A DNA stretch of 64,000 bases from Mycobacterium genavense ATCC 51234 (GTDB taxonomy: Bacteria; Actinomycetota; Actinomycetes; Mycobacteriales; Mycobacteriaceae): the NCBI RefSeq assembly GCF_000526915.1, contig NZ_JAGZ01000009.1, positions 62,001 through 126,000 of the forward strand, in the 5' to 3' direction. Position 1 is the stretch's first letter. Each line of letters starts with the position of its first letter. Positions 20,093 through 28,965 of the stretch are shown piece by piece. The notes beneath the pieces were generated by a model that saw only the letters and a list, made by a program, of their open reading frames with translations, searched no databases and had not been told where the DNA came from. The position numbers and the translations under genes were made by a program.

Positions 20093-20941
20093 ATGATGCG
20101 GCCCCAGCCCGATATCGGCGCGAGCGACCTCACGCCGCTCGAGGAGACCGCGTTGCTGACCCAATATGCCCGAGCGGTGGACAGCCGGTGGCCGCGGCCC
20201 GTTCTCGGCGACTCGCTGGCCGCCGAGATCGTCGACCAGATCGACTACGACTTTGCCGGACTCGGCGTTCCGGCGAGCGTGGTCTGCCAGACGGCGCTGC
20301 GCGCCAAGATGCTCGACGAGCGGGTGCGGGCCTTCACCGCCGCGCATCCGGACGCGGTCGTCGTCGATCTGGGCGCGGGGCTGAATTCGGGCCCGTTTCG
20401 GGTGCACCCGCCGGCGGGTGTCTACTGGTACAGCGTCGACCTGCCCGGTGTCAGCGCACTGCGCCGCCAGCTGCTACCGGCCAGCAAGCACGCCCACGTG
20501 GTGACCGCTTCGGTAGCAGACCAGAGCTGGCCCAACACCATGCCGTCCGGTCGGCCCGTGATCGTGGTAGCCGATGGACTGTTCGCGTTCTTGTCCGAGC
20601 CGGTGCTGATCGCCCTGTTCCGGCGCATCACCACCTACTTCACGTCCGGGGAGCTGGCCTTCAACGACTACGGGCGCATCGGCTGGGTCACCCGGCTTGC
20701 GGTGACACTGGCCCCGCAGCGCATGTTCAGCAGCGTCGGCGCCCAATGGGGCTATCCGGGGTTCGAAGACCCGCGAGTGCCGGAGAAATGGAATTCCTCG
20801 TTGCGGCTCGTCGAGGAGGTCAGCTTGGCACACGCTCCGGAGGTCGAGCTGTTTCCGGGCTGGATTCGGTTCGCCACCAAGGCTTCCGGGATGTTCGAGG
20901 CGTCCGCCCGCAAAGCCCGCATCTTGCGCTACCGGTTCTAG
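20093..20941 (+). CDS. SAM-dependent methyltransferase of the leucine carboxyl methyltransferase family
   Basis: 282-residue class I methyltransferase related to LCM/PPM-type O-methyltransferases, often found with polyketide or small secondary pathways in actinobacteria. The SAM-binding motif is VVVDLGAGLNSGPFR (about 89-103), followed by WYSVDLPGVSALRRQLLP and PVIVVADGLFAFLSE. Tandem ATGs at 20093 and 20096 make the exact start uncertain by one codon. It ends overlapping the convergent MerR gene by 3 bases. The physiological substrate cannot be inferred. Intact; not obviously present here in M. tuberculosis. Confidence 0.82.
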   Translation: MMRPQPDIGASDLTPLEETALLTQYARAVDSRWPRPVLGDSLAAEIVDQIDYDFAGLGVPASVVCQTALRAKMLDERVRAFTAAHPDAVVVDLGAGLNSGPFRVHPPAGVYWYSVDLPGVSALRRQLLPASKHAHVVTASVADQSWPNTMPSGRPVIVVADGLFAFLSEPVLIALFRRITTYFTSGELAFNDYGRIGWVTRLAVTLAPQRMFSSVGAQWGYPGFEDPRVPEKWNSSLRLVEEVSLAHAPEVELFPGWIRFATKASGMFEASARKARILRYRF

Positions 20942-21333
20942 GCCGGATGGATGCCGCAGGTACAGGCGTCGATCGACGGGCAGGTGCAGTTCATCCCCGA
21001 CTCGATGACGGCCCGCGCCCTGGCCAGCGACGCCATCTGCTCGTCGATCTCGGCGAGTTTGGCCTCGGCCAGGGCCCGGCTGGCGGGGCGCCCCGGCGCG
21101 TCGTCGGCGAACAGCAGCTGGATTTCCTCCAGCGCGAAGCCGGCGAATTTGCACAGCCGGATCACCTCGAGGCGGGCCAGGACCGAGTCGTCGTAGCGGC
21201 GCCGTCCGGCCAGCCGCGCCGGTGACGGCAGCAGCCCGATCTGCTCGTAGTAGCGCAGCGTGGTCGCGGCCACCCCGGCTTGGCGCGCGACCTCGCCGAT
21301 CGTGAGCGTCCGGCCGGTTGTCACCGCAGCCAT
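20938..21333 (-). CDS. MerR-family transcriptional regulator
   Basis: 131 residues. The N-terminal MerR helix-turn-helix (LTIGEVARQAGVAATTLRYY, then EQIGLLPSP and RRRYDDSVLARLEVI) is followed by a dimerisation helix (about 95-115). The C-terminal cysteine cluster MNCTCPSIDACTCGIHP (three C-x-C/C-T-C type cysteines and a His) could bind a metal or Fe-S cluster, in the manner of metal- or redox-sensing MerR proteins. Divergent from the PPOX gene at 21385, with a 20-bp dyad between them that is the likely operator. The ATG at 21333 fits the family start. Confidence 0.88.
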   Translation of the reverse strand: MAAVTTGRTLTIGEVARQAGVAATTLRYYEQIGLLPSPARLAGRRRYDDSVLARLEVIRLCKFAGFALEEIQLLFADDAPGRPASRALAEAKLAEIDEQMASLARARAVIESGMNCTCPSIDACTCGIHPA

Positions 21334-21350
21334 CGCACCTCCGTCGCTTG

Positions 21351-21370
21351 ACTTCGAGTCAACTCTAAGT
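21351..21370. promoter_or_regulatory. 20-bp inverted repeat, likely MerR operator
   Basis: The sequence ACTTCGAGT-CA-ACTCTAAGT is an inverted repeat matching in 8 of 9 arm positions, in the short gap between the divergent merR-type and PPOX genes. TTGACT begins at 21348 just left of the dyad and can act as a -35 element on the + strand, placing the dyad in the spacer as MerR regulators require. Confidence 0.6.
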
Positions 21371-21384
21371 CGTTGACTGGGACC

Positions 21385-21819
21385 ATGCACAACACCGCAC
21401 TCGGTAGTGCTCGCTACGCCCTGCTCCGATCGTTTCGCCGGGACGGCACCCCCGCCGACACCCCGATCTGGTTCGCGATGGACGGCGATGCCGTGGTGTT
21501 CCGGACCAAGGTGGGTCCCAAGACCAGGCGCCTGGCGGCCCGCCCCGACGTCGAACTGCGCGCGTGCGACTACCGCGGCCGGGTTCGCGACGGTGCGGCG
21601 GCGGTGACCGGGCGCGCCACGCTGTTGTCGGGCGACGAGGCCGAACGGGCCAATCACATCCTGCACCGGCGCTACGGCTGGCAGTGGAACATCGTTCCGC
21701 TGATCAAGGTGCCGGGCGTGACCAACGTGCACCAGGACCTGGGTGTCGCCGAGAAGCTGCGCCGGGCCCGCGATCGGGGGGTTTGGGCCGTCAGCGTGAT
21801 CGTCCGAGTCGAGCTTTAG
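21385..21819 (+). CDS. PPOX-class (split-barrel) F420/FMN-dependent oxidoreductase
   Basis: 144-residue member of the pyridoxamine-phosphate-oxidase-like split-barrel family, of a PPOX class that in mycobacteria commonly uses coenzyme F420. Visible features are SARYALLRSFRRDGTP, PIWFAMDGDAVVFRTKVGPKTRRLA (cofactor-binding strands) and VELRACDYRGRVRDG. Divergent from the MerR gene across a likely operator and therefore probably its target. ATG at 21385 is preferred over TTG at 21373. Ends before a hairpin separating it from convergent dnaE1. Intact. Confidence 0.82.
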   Translation: MHNTALGSARYALLRSFRRDGTPADTPIWFAMDGDAVVFRTKVGPKTRRLAARPDVELRACDYRGRVRDGAAAVTGRATLLSGDEAERANHILHRRYGWQWNIVPLIKVPGVTNVHQDLGVAEKLRRARDRGVWAVSVIVRVEL

Positions 21820-21829
21820 GTCGGCTTCG

Positions 21830-21919
21830 GTGTGCGCCCACGGCTTTTAGTGTGCGCGTACGGCGGCGACACGCCGGGCGACTCCAGCCTGGACGCACAC
21901 TCAAAACCCTTGTCGCACA
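21830..21919. repeat. Intergenic palindromic element between convergent genes
   Basis: Arm 1 (21831-21857, TGTGCGCCC...TTTTAGTGTGCG) and arm 2 (21891-21919) are inverted imperfect copies of each other, separated by a GC-rich loop. The structure sits between the convergent PPOX gene and dnaE1 and could end transcription from both sides. A related single copy lies at 26012-26046 after the SRPBCC gene, so this is a small dispersed intergenic repeat family rather than a unique terminator. Confidence 0.6.
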
Positions 21920-21946
21920 ATCGCCGAGGCGACCGGCGACGAACAC

Positions 21947-24900
21947 CTAGCTGCCCAGACACCCCGGACCGAGCAGCTCTTTCAAGTCGCCCATCAGCGC
22001 CGGCGACGGCGTCACCCGCAGCGAGTGATCGAGCTCGAGCGTCGTGATGCGGTCTCCGCTGATCAACCGCAGATGCACCTGTGACGTTCCCGGGTGGCGC
22101 GCCAGCACCTGCTTGAGCGCGCTGACTTTGTCGATGGTGCACTGCCGGGTGGGCAGGCTGACCGCAATCGGCCGGTCGGGCTGAGCGTTCGAAAAGTCCG
22201 GCACCACAAGTTCGTTGGCGATCAGTGAGATGCGGTCGTCACGGATCGCGACCTTGGCGTTGATCAGCACCACGGCGTCGTCGACGATGTCGGCGCCGTA
22301 GGCCGAGTACGCGTGCGGGAAGAACATCACCTCGATGCCACCGGTAAGGTCTTCCAATTGGGCTGACGCCCAAGGCATTCCGTTCTTGTTGACCCGGCGG
22401 TTCACCGAGGCCAGGATGCCACCCACCCGCACCTGGGTGTCGTTGCCGACGTCGCCGTCGAGGATCGCGGGAATCTGGGTGTCCACCTGTGCCGCCAACA
22501 GGTGCGCCACGCCGTTGAGCGGATGCCCGGATACGTACAGCCCCAGCATCTCCCGCTCCAGGGCAAGCTTGTGCTTGTCCTCCCACTCGTCCTCGGGAAC
22601 CCGGATGGTGAACACCGCGTCGCCGCCGGCATCGCCGCCGCCGAACAGGTCGTACTGGCCCATCGCCTCGGCCTTCTTGGTGCCCAGCACCGAGTCGACG
22701 GCGTCGGTGTGCACCAGGAACAGCCCCTTGCGGGCATGCCCCAGCGAATCGAACGCGCCGGCCTTGATCAGCGATTCGGTGACTTTCTTGTTGCACGCGG
22801 AGATGTCGATCTTGTTCAGGTAGTCCGAGAAATCGGTGAATTTGCTTTTCTCGCTTCGGGTTTTGATCAGCGAGCCCACCACGTTGGCGCCGACGTTGCG
22901 CACCGCGCCCAGGCCGAAGCGGATGTCCTTACCGACCGAGGCGAAGTTGACCAGGGACTCGTTGACGTCCGGCGGCAGCACCGTGATGCCGAGCTTGCGG
23001 CAGTCGGCCAGATACACCGCGGCCTTGTCCTTGTCGTCGCCGACCGACGTCAACAGGCCCGCCATGTACTCGGCCGGGTAGTTGGCCTTCAGATAGGCGG
23101 TCCAGTACGAGACCAGGCCGTAACCGGCGGCGTGGGATTTGTTGAACGCGTATCCGGCGAACGGAAGAATGGTGTCCCACAACGCTTTCACCGCTTTTTC
23201 GGAGAAGCCGTTGGCCGTCATGCCTTCGTAGAAGCCCTTGTACTCGGCCTCGAGCACCTCGAGCTTCTTCTTGCCCATCGCCTTGCGCAGCGCGTCGGCC
23301 TTACCCATCGTGTAGGAGGCGACCTTCTGGGCAATGAACATGATCTGCTCTTGGTAGACGATCAGGCCGTAAGTCTCGGCCAGGATGTCGCGCAGCGGTT
23401 CCTCGAGCTCGGGGTGGATCGGCTTGATCGGCTGGCGGCCGTTCTTGCGGTCGGCGTAGTCGTTGTGGGCGTTCATGCCCATCGGCCCCGGCCGGTACAG
23501 CGCCAGCACGGCGACGATGTCGTTGAACTCGGTCGGCTGCATCCGGCGCAGCAGATCGCGCATCAGCCCGCCGTCGAGCTGGAACACCCCCAGGGTGTCA
23601 CCGCGGCCCAGCAGCTCGTAGGTGAGCTTGTCGTCGAGCGGGACGGATTCCAGGTCGAGGTCAATTCCCCTGTTGGCCTTGATGTTATCCAGCGCGTCGC
23701 CGATGATCGTCAGGTTGCGCAGGCCCAGGAAGTCCATCTTCAGCAGGCCGATGGCCTCACACGACGGGTAGTCCCAACCGGTGATGATGGCGCCGTCCTG
23801 CGGCCGCTTCCACAGCGGGATGGCCTCGGTCAGCGGCTCGCTGCTCATGATCACCGCGCACGCGTGCACACCGGCGTTGCGGATCAGGCCCTCCAGGCCG
23901 CGCGCGGTCTGGTAGATGGTGCGCACATCCGGATCGGTTTCGATCAGGCTCCGCACCTCGGCGGCTTCCTTGTACCGCTCGTGGGCCGGGTCGGTGATGC
24001 CCGACAGCGGGATGTCCTTGGCCATGATCGCCGGCGGCAACGCCTTGGTGATCCGGTCGGCGATGGCGAACCCGGGCTGGCCGTAATGGATCCGCGCCGA
24101 ATCCTTCAGCGCCGCTTTGGTTTTGATCGTGCCGAAGGTGATGACCTGGGCGACGCGATCCGAGCCCCACTTGTCGGCGGCGTAGCGCACCATTTCGCCG
24201 CGACGGCGGTCGTCGAAGTCGATATCGATGTCGGGTGCCGACGGACGTTCCGGGTTGAGGAAGCGCTCGAACAGCAGACCGTGCGGAATCGGGTCGATGT
24301 TGGTGATGCCCAGCGCGTAGGCGACCAGCGAGCCCGCCGCCGAGCCACGCCCCGGCCCGACCCGGATATCGATCGACTTGGCGTGGTTGATCAGGTCCGC
24401 GACGATCAGGAAGTAGGCCGGAAAACCCTTGTCGCAGATGACCTTGATCTCGTACTCAGCCCGGTCGATGTACTCCTGGCCGACGCCGGGTCCGAAGCGG
24501 CGCTGCAGCCCCGCCATCACCTCGTGGTGCAGCCAACTCGCCTGGTCGTGCCCGTCGGGCACCGGGAAGTCCGGCATCCGGTCGCGCGGCGCCCATACGT
24601 CGGCGTAGGACTGCACCCGCTCGGCGATCAGCAGCGTGGCGTCGCAGGCGCCGGGCACCTCGTCGTCCCAGATCTTGCGCATCTCGGCGGCCGACTTCAG
24701 GTAGTACCCGTCGCCGTCGAATTTGAACCGGTTCGGGTCCGACAGCGTCTTGCCGGTCTGCACGCACAACAGCGCCTCGTGATTGTGCGCGGCGTCGCGG
24801 GTGACGTAGTGGCAGTCGTTGGTGGCCAGCGGCGGGATGCCGAGCTTGCGGCCGATCTCGAGCAGGCCGTCGCGGACCCTTTGCTCGATGGACAGCCCGT

Positions 24901-25489
24901 GGTCCATCAACTCGAGGAAGAAGTTGTCGGCCCCGAAGATGTCGCGCCATTTGGCGGCCGACTCGAGCGCCTCGCGGTCATGCCCCAGCCGAAGACGCGT
25001 CTGCACCTCGCCCGACGGGCACCCGGTGGTGGCGATGATGCCCTCGGCGTGCTCGGCGATCAGCTCGACGTCCATCCGCGACCACTTGCCGAGCTGACTC
25101 TCGAAGGACGCCAGCGACGACAGCTTGAACAGATTGCGCAGCCCGGTAGCGTTTTCGGCCACCATCGTCATGTGGGTGTAGGAGCCGCCGCCGGAGACGT
25201 CGTCGGCTTTCTGGCTGGGATCGCCCCACAAAATCCGCTTGGTGTCGAAGCGCGAGGCCGGCGCGATGTAGGCCTCGACGCCGATGATCGGCTTGATCCC
25301 GGCCTTGGTCGCCGCGTTGTAGAACTCGCTGGCACCGAACATGTTTCCGTGGTCGGTCATGCCCACCGCGGGCATTTCCAGCCGCTGGACCTCGGCGAGC
25401 ATCGGCGTGATCTTCGCGGCACCGTCCAACATCGAGTACTCGGTGTGGTTATGCAGGTGCACAAAAGACCGCGAAGATGAACCGCTCAT
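21947..25489 (-). CDS. dnaE1: DNA polymerase III alpha subunit DnaE1
   Basis: Replicative polymerase catalytic subunit, 1180 residues, essential. The PHP domain comes first (FVHLHNHTEYSMLDGAAK; the PHP site gives proofreading in mycobacterial DnaE1). Then comes the polymerase domain with GRGSAAGSLVAYALG and the catalytic aspartates of PDIDIDFDDRRR, fingers/beta-binding regions, a helix-hairpin-helix, and a C-terminal OB fold (VRVGGILASVNRRVNKNG). No lesion in 3.5 kb. It corresponds to Rv1547. Its integrity beside heavily broken genes argues against random sequencing error as the cause of the nearby frameshifts. Confidence 0.98.
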   Translation of the reverse strand: MSGSSSRSFVHLHNHTEYSMLDGAAKITPMLAEVQRLEMPAVGMTDHGNMFGASEFYNAATKAGIKPIIGVEAYIAPASRFDTKRILWGDPSQKADDVSGGGSYTHMTMVAENATGLRNLFKLSSLASFESQLGKWSRMDVELIAEHAEGIIATTGCPSGEVQTRLRLGHDREALESAAKWRDIFGADNFFLELMDHGLSIEQRVRDGLLEIGRKLGIPPLATNDCHYVTRDAAHNHEALLCVQTGKTLSDPNRFKFDGDGYYLKSAAEMRKIWDDEVPGACDATLLIAERVQSYADVWAPRDRMPDFPVPDGHDQASWLHHEVMAGLQRRFGPGVGQEYIDRAEYEIKVICDKGFPAYFLIVADLINHAKSIDIRVGPGRGSAAGSLVAYALGITNIDPIPHGLLFERFLNPERPSAPDIDIDFDDRRRGEMVRYAADKWGSDRVAQVITFGTIKTKAALKDSARIHYGQPGFAIADRITKALPPAIMAKDIPLSGITDPAHERYKEAAEVRSLIETDPDVRTIYQTARGLEGLIRNAGVHACAVIMSSEPLTEAIPLWKRPQDGAIITGWDYPSCEAIGLLKMDFLGLRNLTIIGDALDNIKANRGIDLDLESVPLDDKLTYELLGRGDTLGVFQLDGGLMRDLLRRMQPTEFNDIVAVLALYRPGPMGMNAHNDYADRKNGRQPIKPIHPELEEPLRDILAETYGLIVYQEQIMFIAQKVASYTMGKADALRKAMGKKKLEVLEAEYKGFYEGMTANGFSEKAVKALWDTILPFAGYAFNKSHAAGYGLVSYWTAYLKANYPAEYMAGLLTSVGDDKDKAAVYLADCRKLGITVLPPDVNESLVNFASVGKDIRFGLGAVRNVGANVVGSLIKTRSEKSKFTDFSDYLNKIDISACNKKVTESLIKAGAFDSLGHARKGLFLVHTDAVDSVLGTKKAEAMGQYDLFGGGDAGGDAVFTIRVPEDEWEDKHKLALEREMLGLYVSGHPLNGVAHLLAAQVDTQIPAILDGDVGNDTQVRVGGILASVNRRVNKNGMPWASAQLEDLTGGIEVMFFPHAYSAYGADIVDDAVVLINAKVAIRDDRISLIANELVVPDFSNAQPDRPIAVSLPTRQCTIDKVSALKQVLARHPGTSQVHLRLISGDRITTLELDHSLRVTPSPALMGDLKELLGPGCLGS

Positions 25490-25554
25490 AGGGACGCCAG
25501 TCTATGACCGACTACCGACACTTCCTCGGCGTGTCGCGCAAGTGTGTCTGGGTT

Positions 25555-25986
25555 TTATCCGTACAGCTGGACGAAGTTCTTCAGCGACTTCTCGACGTCG
25601 CCCTTGACGGCCCGCGCCGCCGCCGATCCGACCGGTCCGAACAACGCCCGACCGCCCAGCTCGAGGCGCAAACCGAGGGTCGATCCGGCGCCGGCGGGTC
25701 GCACGGTCAGGCTGACGGCGTACTTGGTTCCGCCCTTACCCGCACCCGACATCGCGACCTCGTGCGGCGGGTCCCACCTGGTCACCGTCCAGGTGACGCG
25801 GTTACGCATGCCCTTGGCCCGCGCCACGCCGACGATCTGAGTGCCCTCGGCGATCTCGTCGGGCAGTTCGCTGCGCCACCCTTCGTGCATCGTCAGCCAG
25901 TCGCCCAGGTCCGACAGATCCGAGACGTGGTTCCACATGTCCTGCGGGCGCATCGGGACGTCGGCGGTCAGCTCCACGGCGGCCAT
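25555..25986 (-). CDS. SRPBCC (START-like) family protein (Rv1546-like)
   Basis: 143-residue single-domain protein of the polyketide-cyclase/START-like superfamily, which forms a hydrophobic ligand cavity. The typical opening is VELTADVPMRPQDMWNHVSDLSDLGDW, with later strands VTWTVTRWDPPHEVAMSG and KYAVSLTVRPAGAGSTLGLRLE and a long C-terminal helix (KGDVEKSLKNFVQLY). Ligand and role unknown. ATG at 25986; a GTG one codon earlier is possible. Lies upstream of dnaE1 on the same strand. Intact. Confidence 0.85.
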   Translation of the reverse strand: MAAVELTADVPMRPQDMWNHVSDLSDLGDWLTMHEGWRSELPDEIAEGTQIVGVARAKGMRNRVTWTVTRWDPPHEVAMSGAGKGGTKYAVSLTVRPAGAGSTLGLRLELGGRALFGPVGSAAARAVKGDVEKSLKNFVQLYG

Positions 25987-26011
25987 CACGCAAACCTATC
26001 CCGGCCGCGCA

Positions 26012-26046
26012 TGTGCGCCCAGGGCTTTGACTGTGCGCCCGAGGCG
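26012..26046 (+). repeat. Second copy of the TGTGCGCCC intergenic repeat
   Basis: The sequence TGTGCGCCCAGGGCTTTGA, followed by CTGTGCGCCCGAGGCG, aligns with the element at 21831-21865. It lies in the gap between divergently arranged Rv1546-like and glbN genes and lacks the inverted partner arm. Confidence 0.55.
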
Positions 26047-26162
26047 ACCTCACCCGGCGGCCGACAACCTGCCACTTGCCGGCAATCGGCTTGTTACGTC
26101 GGGCAATCCGAGCGTGATCGCGGACTAACTGAGGGGCAATGCCCAAGTGTTCCGCTGGATAC

Positions 26163-26573
26163 ATGAAACTCTTCGCAACGTTCCGCAAGGCGGAGCCGAC
26201 AAGCATCTACCACCGCATCGGCGGGCACGAGGCGCTCGAGGCCGTCGTCGAGGACTTCTACGTTCGGGTGCTCGCCGACGACCAACTGTCCGGCTTCTTC
26301 ACCGGGACGAACATGAATCGCCTCAAAGGCAAGCAGGTGGAGTTCTTCGCGGCCGCCCTGGGCGGCCCGGAGCCCTACACCGGTGCCCCGATGAAACAAG
26401 TGCATCAGGGGCGCGGCATCACGATGCACCACTTCAGCTTGGTGGCCGGGCATTTGGCCGACGCGCTGGCCGCGGCGGGAGTTCCGCCGAAGACGGTGAC
26501 CGACATCCTCAGCGCCGTCGCACCGCTGGCACCCGAGATCGTGTCCGGGGAGGCCAGCACCGCCAAGCTGTAA
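26163..26573 (+). CDS. glbN: Truncated haemoglobin N (group I)
   Basis: 136-residue haem protein that detoxifies nitric oxide by dioxygenation. The 2-on-2 globin features are IYHRIGGHEALEAVVEDFYVRVL (B10 Tyr in DFYVR), NRLKGKQVEFFAAALGGPEPYTG and the proximal haem His in MKQVHQGRGI. The pre-A segment is short. ATG at 26163 (MKLFATFRKAEPTS) gives the family length; an earlier in-frame ATG at 26139 is less likely. Followed after 74 bases by lprI on the same strand, as in M. tuberculosis, where the two are linked in macrophage survival. Confidence 0.95.
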   Translation: MKLFATFRKAEPTSIYHRIGGHEALEAVVEDFYVRVLADDQLSGFFTGTNMNRLKGKQVEFFAAALGGPEPYTGAPMKQVHQGRGITMHHFSLVAGHLADALAAAGVPPKTVTDILSAVAPLAPEIVSGEASTAKL

Positions 26574-26647
26574 CCGGCGGCGACGAAATCGGCGGCGCGC
26601 GGGCGTGTCGCACACCGTGATCGTCGCGCAGCCGGTAGTCAGCAGGT

Positions 26648-27274
26648 ATGAGGCCGATCGCTGTCATCGTCGTGGCCATGATCCTGAGCGGCTGCGGCTC
26701 CTCCCCGACCACCACTCCGGCGCCCAGTCCGTCGACGACCACCCAATCCAGCACCGCGGCCGCGGCGCCGCTCGACTGCACCAAGCCGGCGAACTCCGCC
26801 CAGCAGCTGATCTGCACCGACTCGCATCTGTTCGACCTCGAGCGTCAACTGCAGGGCGCCTATCAGCAGGCCCTGGCCCGCCCCGGCGCGGATAAATCCG
26901 CACTGGCGGCCGCGCAGGGCAGCTGGGCGACGACCCGCGACGACTGTGTCCGCAACGCCGATGTGCACACCTGCGTGCTGGAGGCGTATCAGACCCGGCT
27001 GGTGCAGCTGGCCATCGCCGACCCCAACACCGTCGCCCCACCCGTCATCACCTACCACTGCCCGGCCGACTCCGGCCCGCTGACAGCGCAGTTCTACAAC
27101 CAGTTCGCCCCGCTCACCGCGGTGCTCAACTGGAAAGGCACCCAGCAGATCTTGTTCATCCAGCCGTCGGGCAGCGGCGCGCGATACGGCCGGCAGGGCT
27201 CCGAGTACTGGGAGCACCAGGGCCAGGTAACGCTCGACTTCAACGGCACCAAGTTCGTCTGCACAACGTCGTGA
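26648..27274 (+). CDS. lprI: Lipoprotein LprI, lysozyme inhibitor
   Basis: 208-residue lipoprotein. The signal peptide ends in the lipobox ILSGC (Cys16), which lspA in this window would process. After a Ser/Thr/Pro-rich linker comes a DUF1311-like helical domain (CTKPANSAQQLICTDSHLFDLE, with two further cysteine pairs) and a C-terminal MliC-like beta domain (ITYHCPADSGPLTAQFYNQ, VTLDFNGTKFVC). M. tuberculosis LprI inhibits lysozyme. The stop overlaps the GTG of the next gene by 4 bases, indicating coupling. Intact. Confidence 0.93.
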   Translation: MRPIAVIVVAMILSGCGSSPTTTPAPSPSTTTQSSTAAAAPLDCTKPANSAQQLICTDSHLFDLERQLQGAYQQALARPGADKSALAAAQGSWATTRDDCVRNADVHTCVLEAYQTRLVQLAIADPNTVAPPVITYHCPADSGPLTAQFYNQFAPLTAVLNWKGTQQILFIQPSGSGARYGRQGSEYWEHQGQVTLDFNGTKFVCTTS

Positions 27275-28038
27275 CGCCTAACGTGGGCCGAACCTTCGAA
27301 GATTTGGTCGCAGAAGCCGATTCGGTGTCCGTCGACGGCTTGGATTACTCATGGCTGGACGGCCGTGCCACCGAGGAACGTCCGTCGTGGGGGTATCAAC
27401 GGCTGATCAGCCGTCACTTCGCGAACGTGTCGGCCGCGGTGGATCTACAGACCGGCGGCGGCGAAGTGCTGGCCGGCGCGGGACCTTTCCCGCCCACGAT
27501 GGCCGCGGTCGAGTCGTGGCCGCCGAACGTCCCGCTGGCAACCAAGCTGCTGCATCCGCGCGGTGTGGTGGTGGCCACCCCGGACGAGTCGCGATTGCCG
27601 TTCGCCGATAATGCTTTCGGCCTGGTGACCAGCCGGCATCCACACACCGTGTGGTGGACCGAGATCGCCCGGGTGCTGCGCCCGGGCGGTACCTATTTGG
27701 CCCAGCACATCGGGCCCGCGACGGTGTCCGAGCTGGTCGAGTTCTTCACCGGGACGCAGCCCGACGCGCCGGATGTGCGGCACCCGGACAACGAGCGAGC
27801 CGCGGCCGAGGCCGCCGGACTGGAGATCCTCGAGATGCGTCCGGAACGACTCCGGCAGCAGTATTTCGATATCGGTGCCGTGGTGTACGTCCTGCGCAAG
27901 GTGATTTGGTGGGTGCCGGACTTCACCGTGCAGCGCTACCGCGACCGGCTGCGCGAACTGCATGACCGCATCGAATCCGACGGCCCCTTCATAGCGCACG
28001 CCACCCGGGTGCTGGTGCGGGCCCGCAAACCCGACTGA
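27271..28038 (+). CDS. Class I SAM-dependent methyltransferase
   Basis: 255-residue protein with a Methyltransf_11-like core. SAM motif I is degenerate (VDLQTGGGEVL, about residues 49-59), followed by SRLPFADNAFGLVTSRH (motif II) and EIARVLRPGGTYLAQHIG (motif III). Residue identities do not reveal the substrate; related actinobacterial proteins are annotated only as methyltransferases. The GTG start overlaps the lprI stop, so it probably belongs to a glbN-lprI transcript. Convergent with rluD, with no gap between the stops. Intact. Confidence 0.78.
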   Translation: MTPNVGRTFEDLVAEADSVSVDGLDYSWLDGRATEERPSWGYQRLISRHFANVSAAVDLQTGGGEVLAGAGPFPPTMAAVESWPPNVPLATKLLHPRGVVVATPDESRLPFADNAFGLVTSRHPHTVWWTEIARVLRPGGTYLAQHIGPATVSELVEFFTGTQPDAPDVRHPDNERAAAEAAGLEILEMRPERLRQQYFDIGAVVYVLRKVIWWVPDFTVQRYRDRLRELHDRIESDGPFIAHATRVLVRARKPD

Positions 28039-28965
28039 TCAGGACTCGTCGCGCAGCACACCCAACGCGTGCTGCAGGTCGGCCGGGTACGGGCTGACGA
28101 ATTCCACCCACCGACCGTCGGCGGGATGAGCGAATGCCAGCGACCGTGCGTGCAGCCATTGCCGTTGCAGGCCAAGTCTTTTCGCGAGCTTGGGGTCGGC
28201 ACCGTAGACCAGGTCCCCACAGCATGGATGATGCAGCGCGGCGAAATGCACCCGAATCTGGTGGGTCCGACCGGTTTCCAGGTGCACGTCGAGCAGGCTG
28301 GCCGCGACATGCGCTTCCAGGGTGTCGTAGTGCGTGACGCTGTGCCGGCCGCTCTGGGTGACCGCGAACTTCCACTCCCCGCCACGATGACGCCCGATCG
28401 GCGCGTCAATGGTACCGCTGGACGGATCCGGATGTCCTTGCACCAGAGCGTGATAGCGCTTGTCGACGGTGCGCTGTTTGAACGCCCGCTTGAGCAGGGT
28501 GTACGCCCGCTCGGAGATCGCGACCACCATCACCCCGGAGGTGCCGACGTCGAGGCGATGCACGATGCCCTGCCGCTCGTGCACACCCGAGGTGGTGATG
28601 CGGTAGCCGGCGGCGGCCAGGCCGCCGAGCACCGTGGGACCGCTCCAGCCCACCGAGGCGTGCGCCGCCACCGCCGCCGGCTTGTCGACCACGACGATGT
28701 CGTCGTCGGAGTACAGAATCGCCATGCCCTCGATATCGACCGGGGTGTTCTCCAGCGGCGGCGGCGCCTCGGGCAACCGCACCTCGAGCCAGGCGCCGGA
28801 GGTCAGGCGGTCGGACTTGCCCGCGGGCACGCCGTCGAGTTCGACGCCGCCGTCCTCGGCGATGGTCGCCACGGCGCTGCGGGACAGCCCCAGCAAGCGC
28901 GACAACCCGGCATCGACACGCATGCCCGCCAATCCCTCCGGAACGGGCATCGAGCGGTTGCTCAT
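28039..28965 (-). CDS. rluD: Ribosomal large-subunit pseudouridine synthase RluD family
   Basis: 308-residue RNA pseudouridine synthase. The N-terminal S4 RNA-binding domain (MRVDAGLSRLLGLSRSAVATI, VELDGVPAGKSDRL) is followed by the catalytic domain with ILYSDDDIVVVDKPAAV and the catalytic Asp in VHRLDVGTSGVMV, then RTHQIRVHFAALHHP. Expected to modify 23S rRNA. The start overlaps the lspA stop by 4 bases, the usual lspA-rluD operon (Rv1539-Rv1540). Intact. Confidence 0.94.
   Translation of the reverse strand: MSNRSMPVPEGLAGMRVDAGLSRLLGLSRSAVATIAEDGGVELDGVPAGKSDRLTSGAWLEVRLPEAPPPLENTPVDIEGMAILYSDDDIVVVDKPAAVAAHASVGWSGPTVLGGLAAAGYRITTSGVHERQGIVHRLDVGTSGVMVVAISERAYTLLKRAFKQRTVDKRYHALVQGHPDPSSGTIDAPIGRHRGGEWKFAVTQSGRHSVTHYDTLEAHVAASLLDVHLETGRTHQIRVHFAALHHPCCGDLVYGADPKLAKRLGLQRQWLHARSLAFAHPADGRWVEFVSPYPADLQHALGVLRDES

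Noticed and set aside
22502..25480. A 992-codon open frame on the plus strand opposite dnaE1
   Set aside because: It is a shadow of the high-GC dnaE1 codons: its residue composition is artificial and no domain is recognisable, while the dnaE1 frame is fully conserved.
27271..28038. Considered as a lprI-fused domain
   Set aside because: The lprI stop and the GTG start overlap by 4 bases in different frames, so these are two coupled genes, not a fusion.
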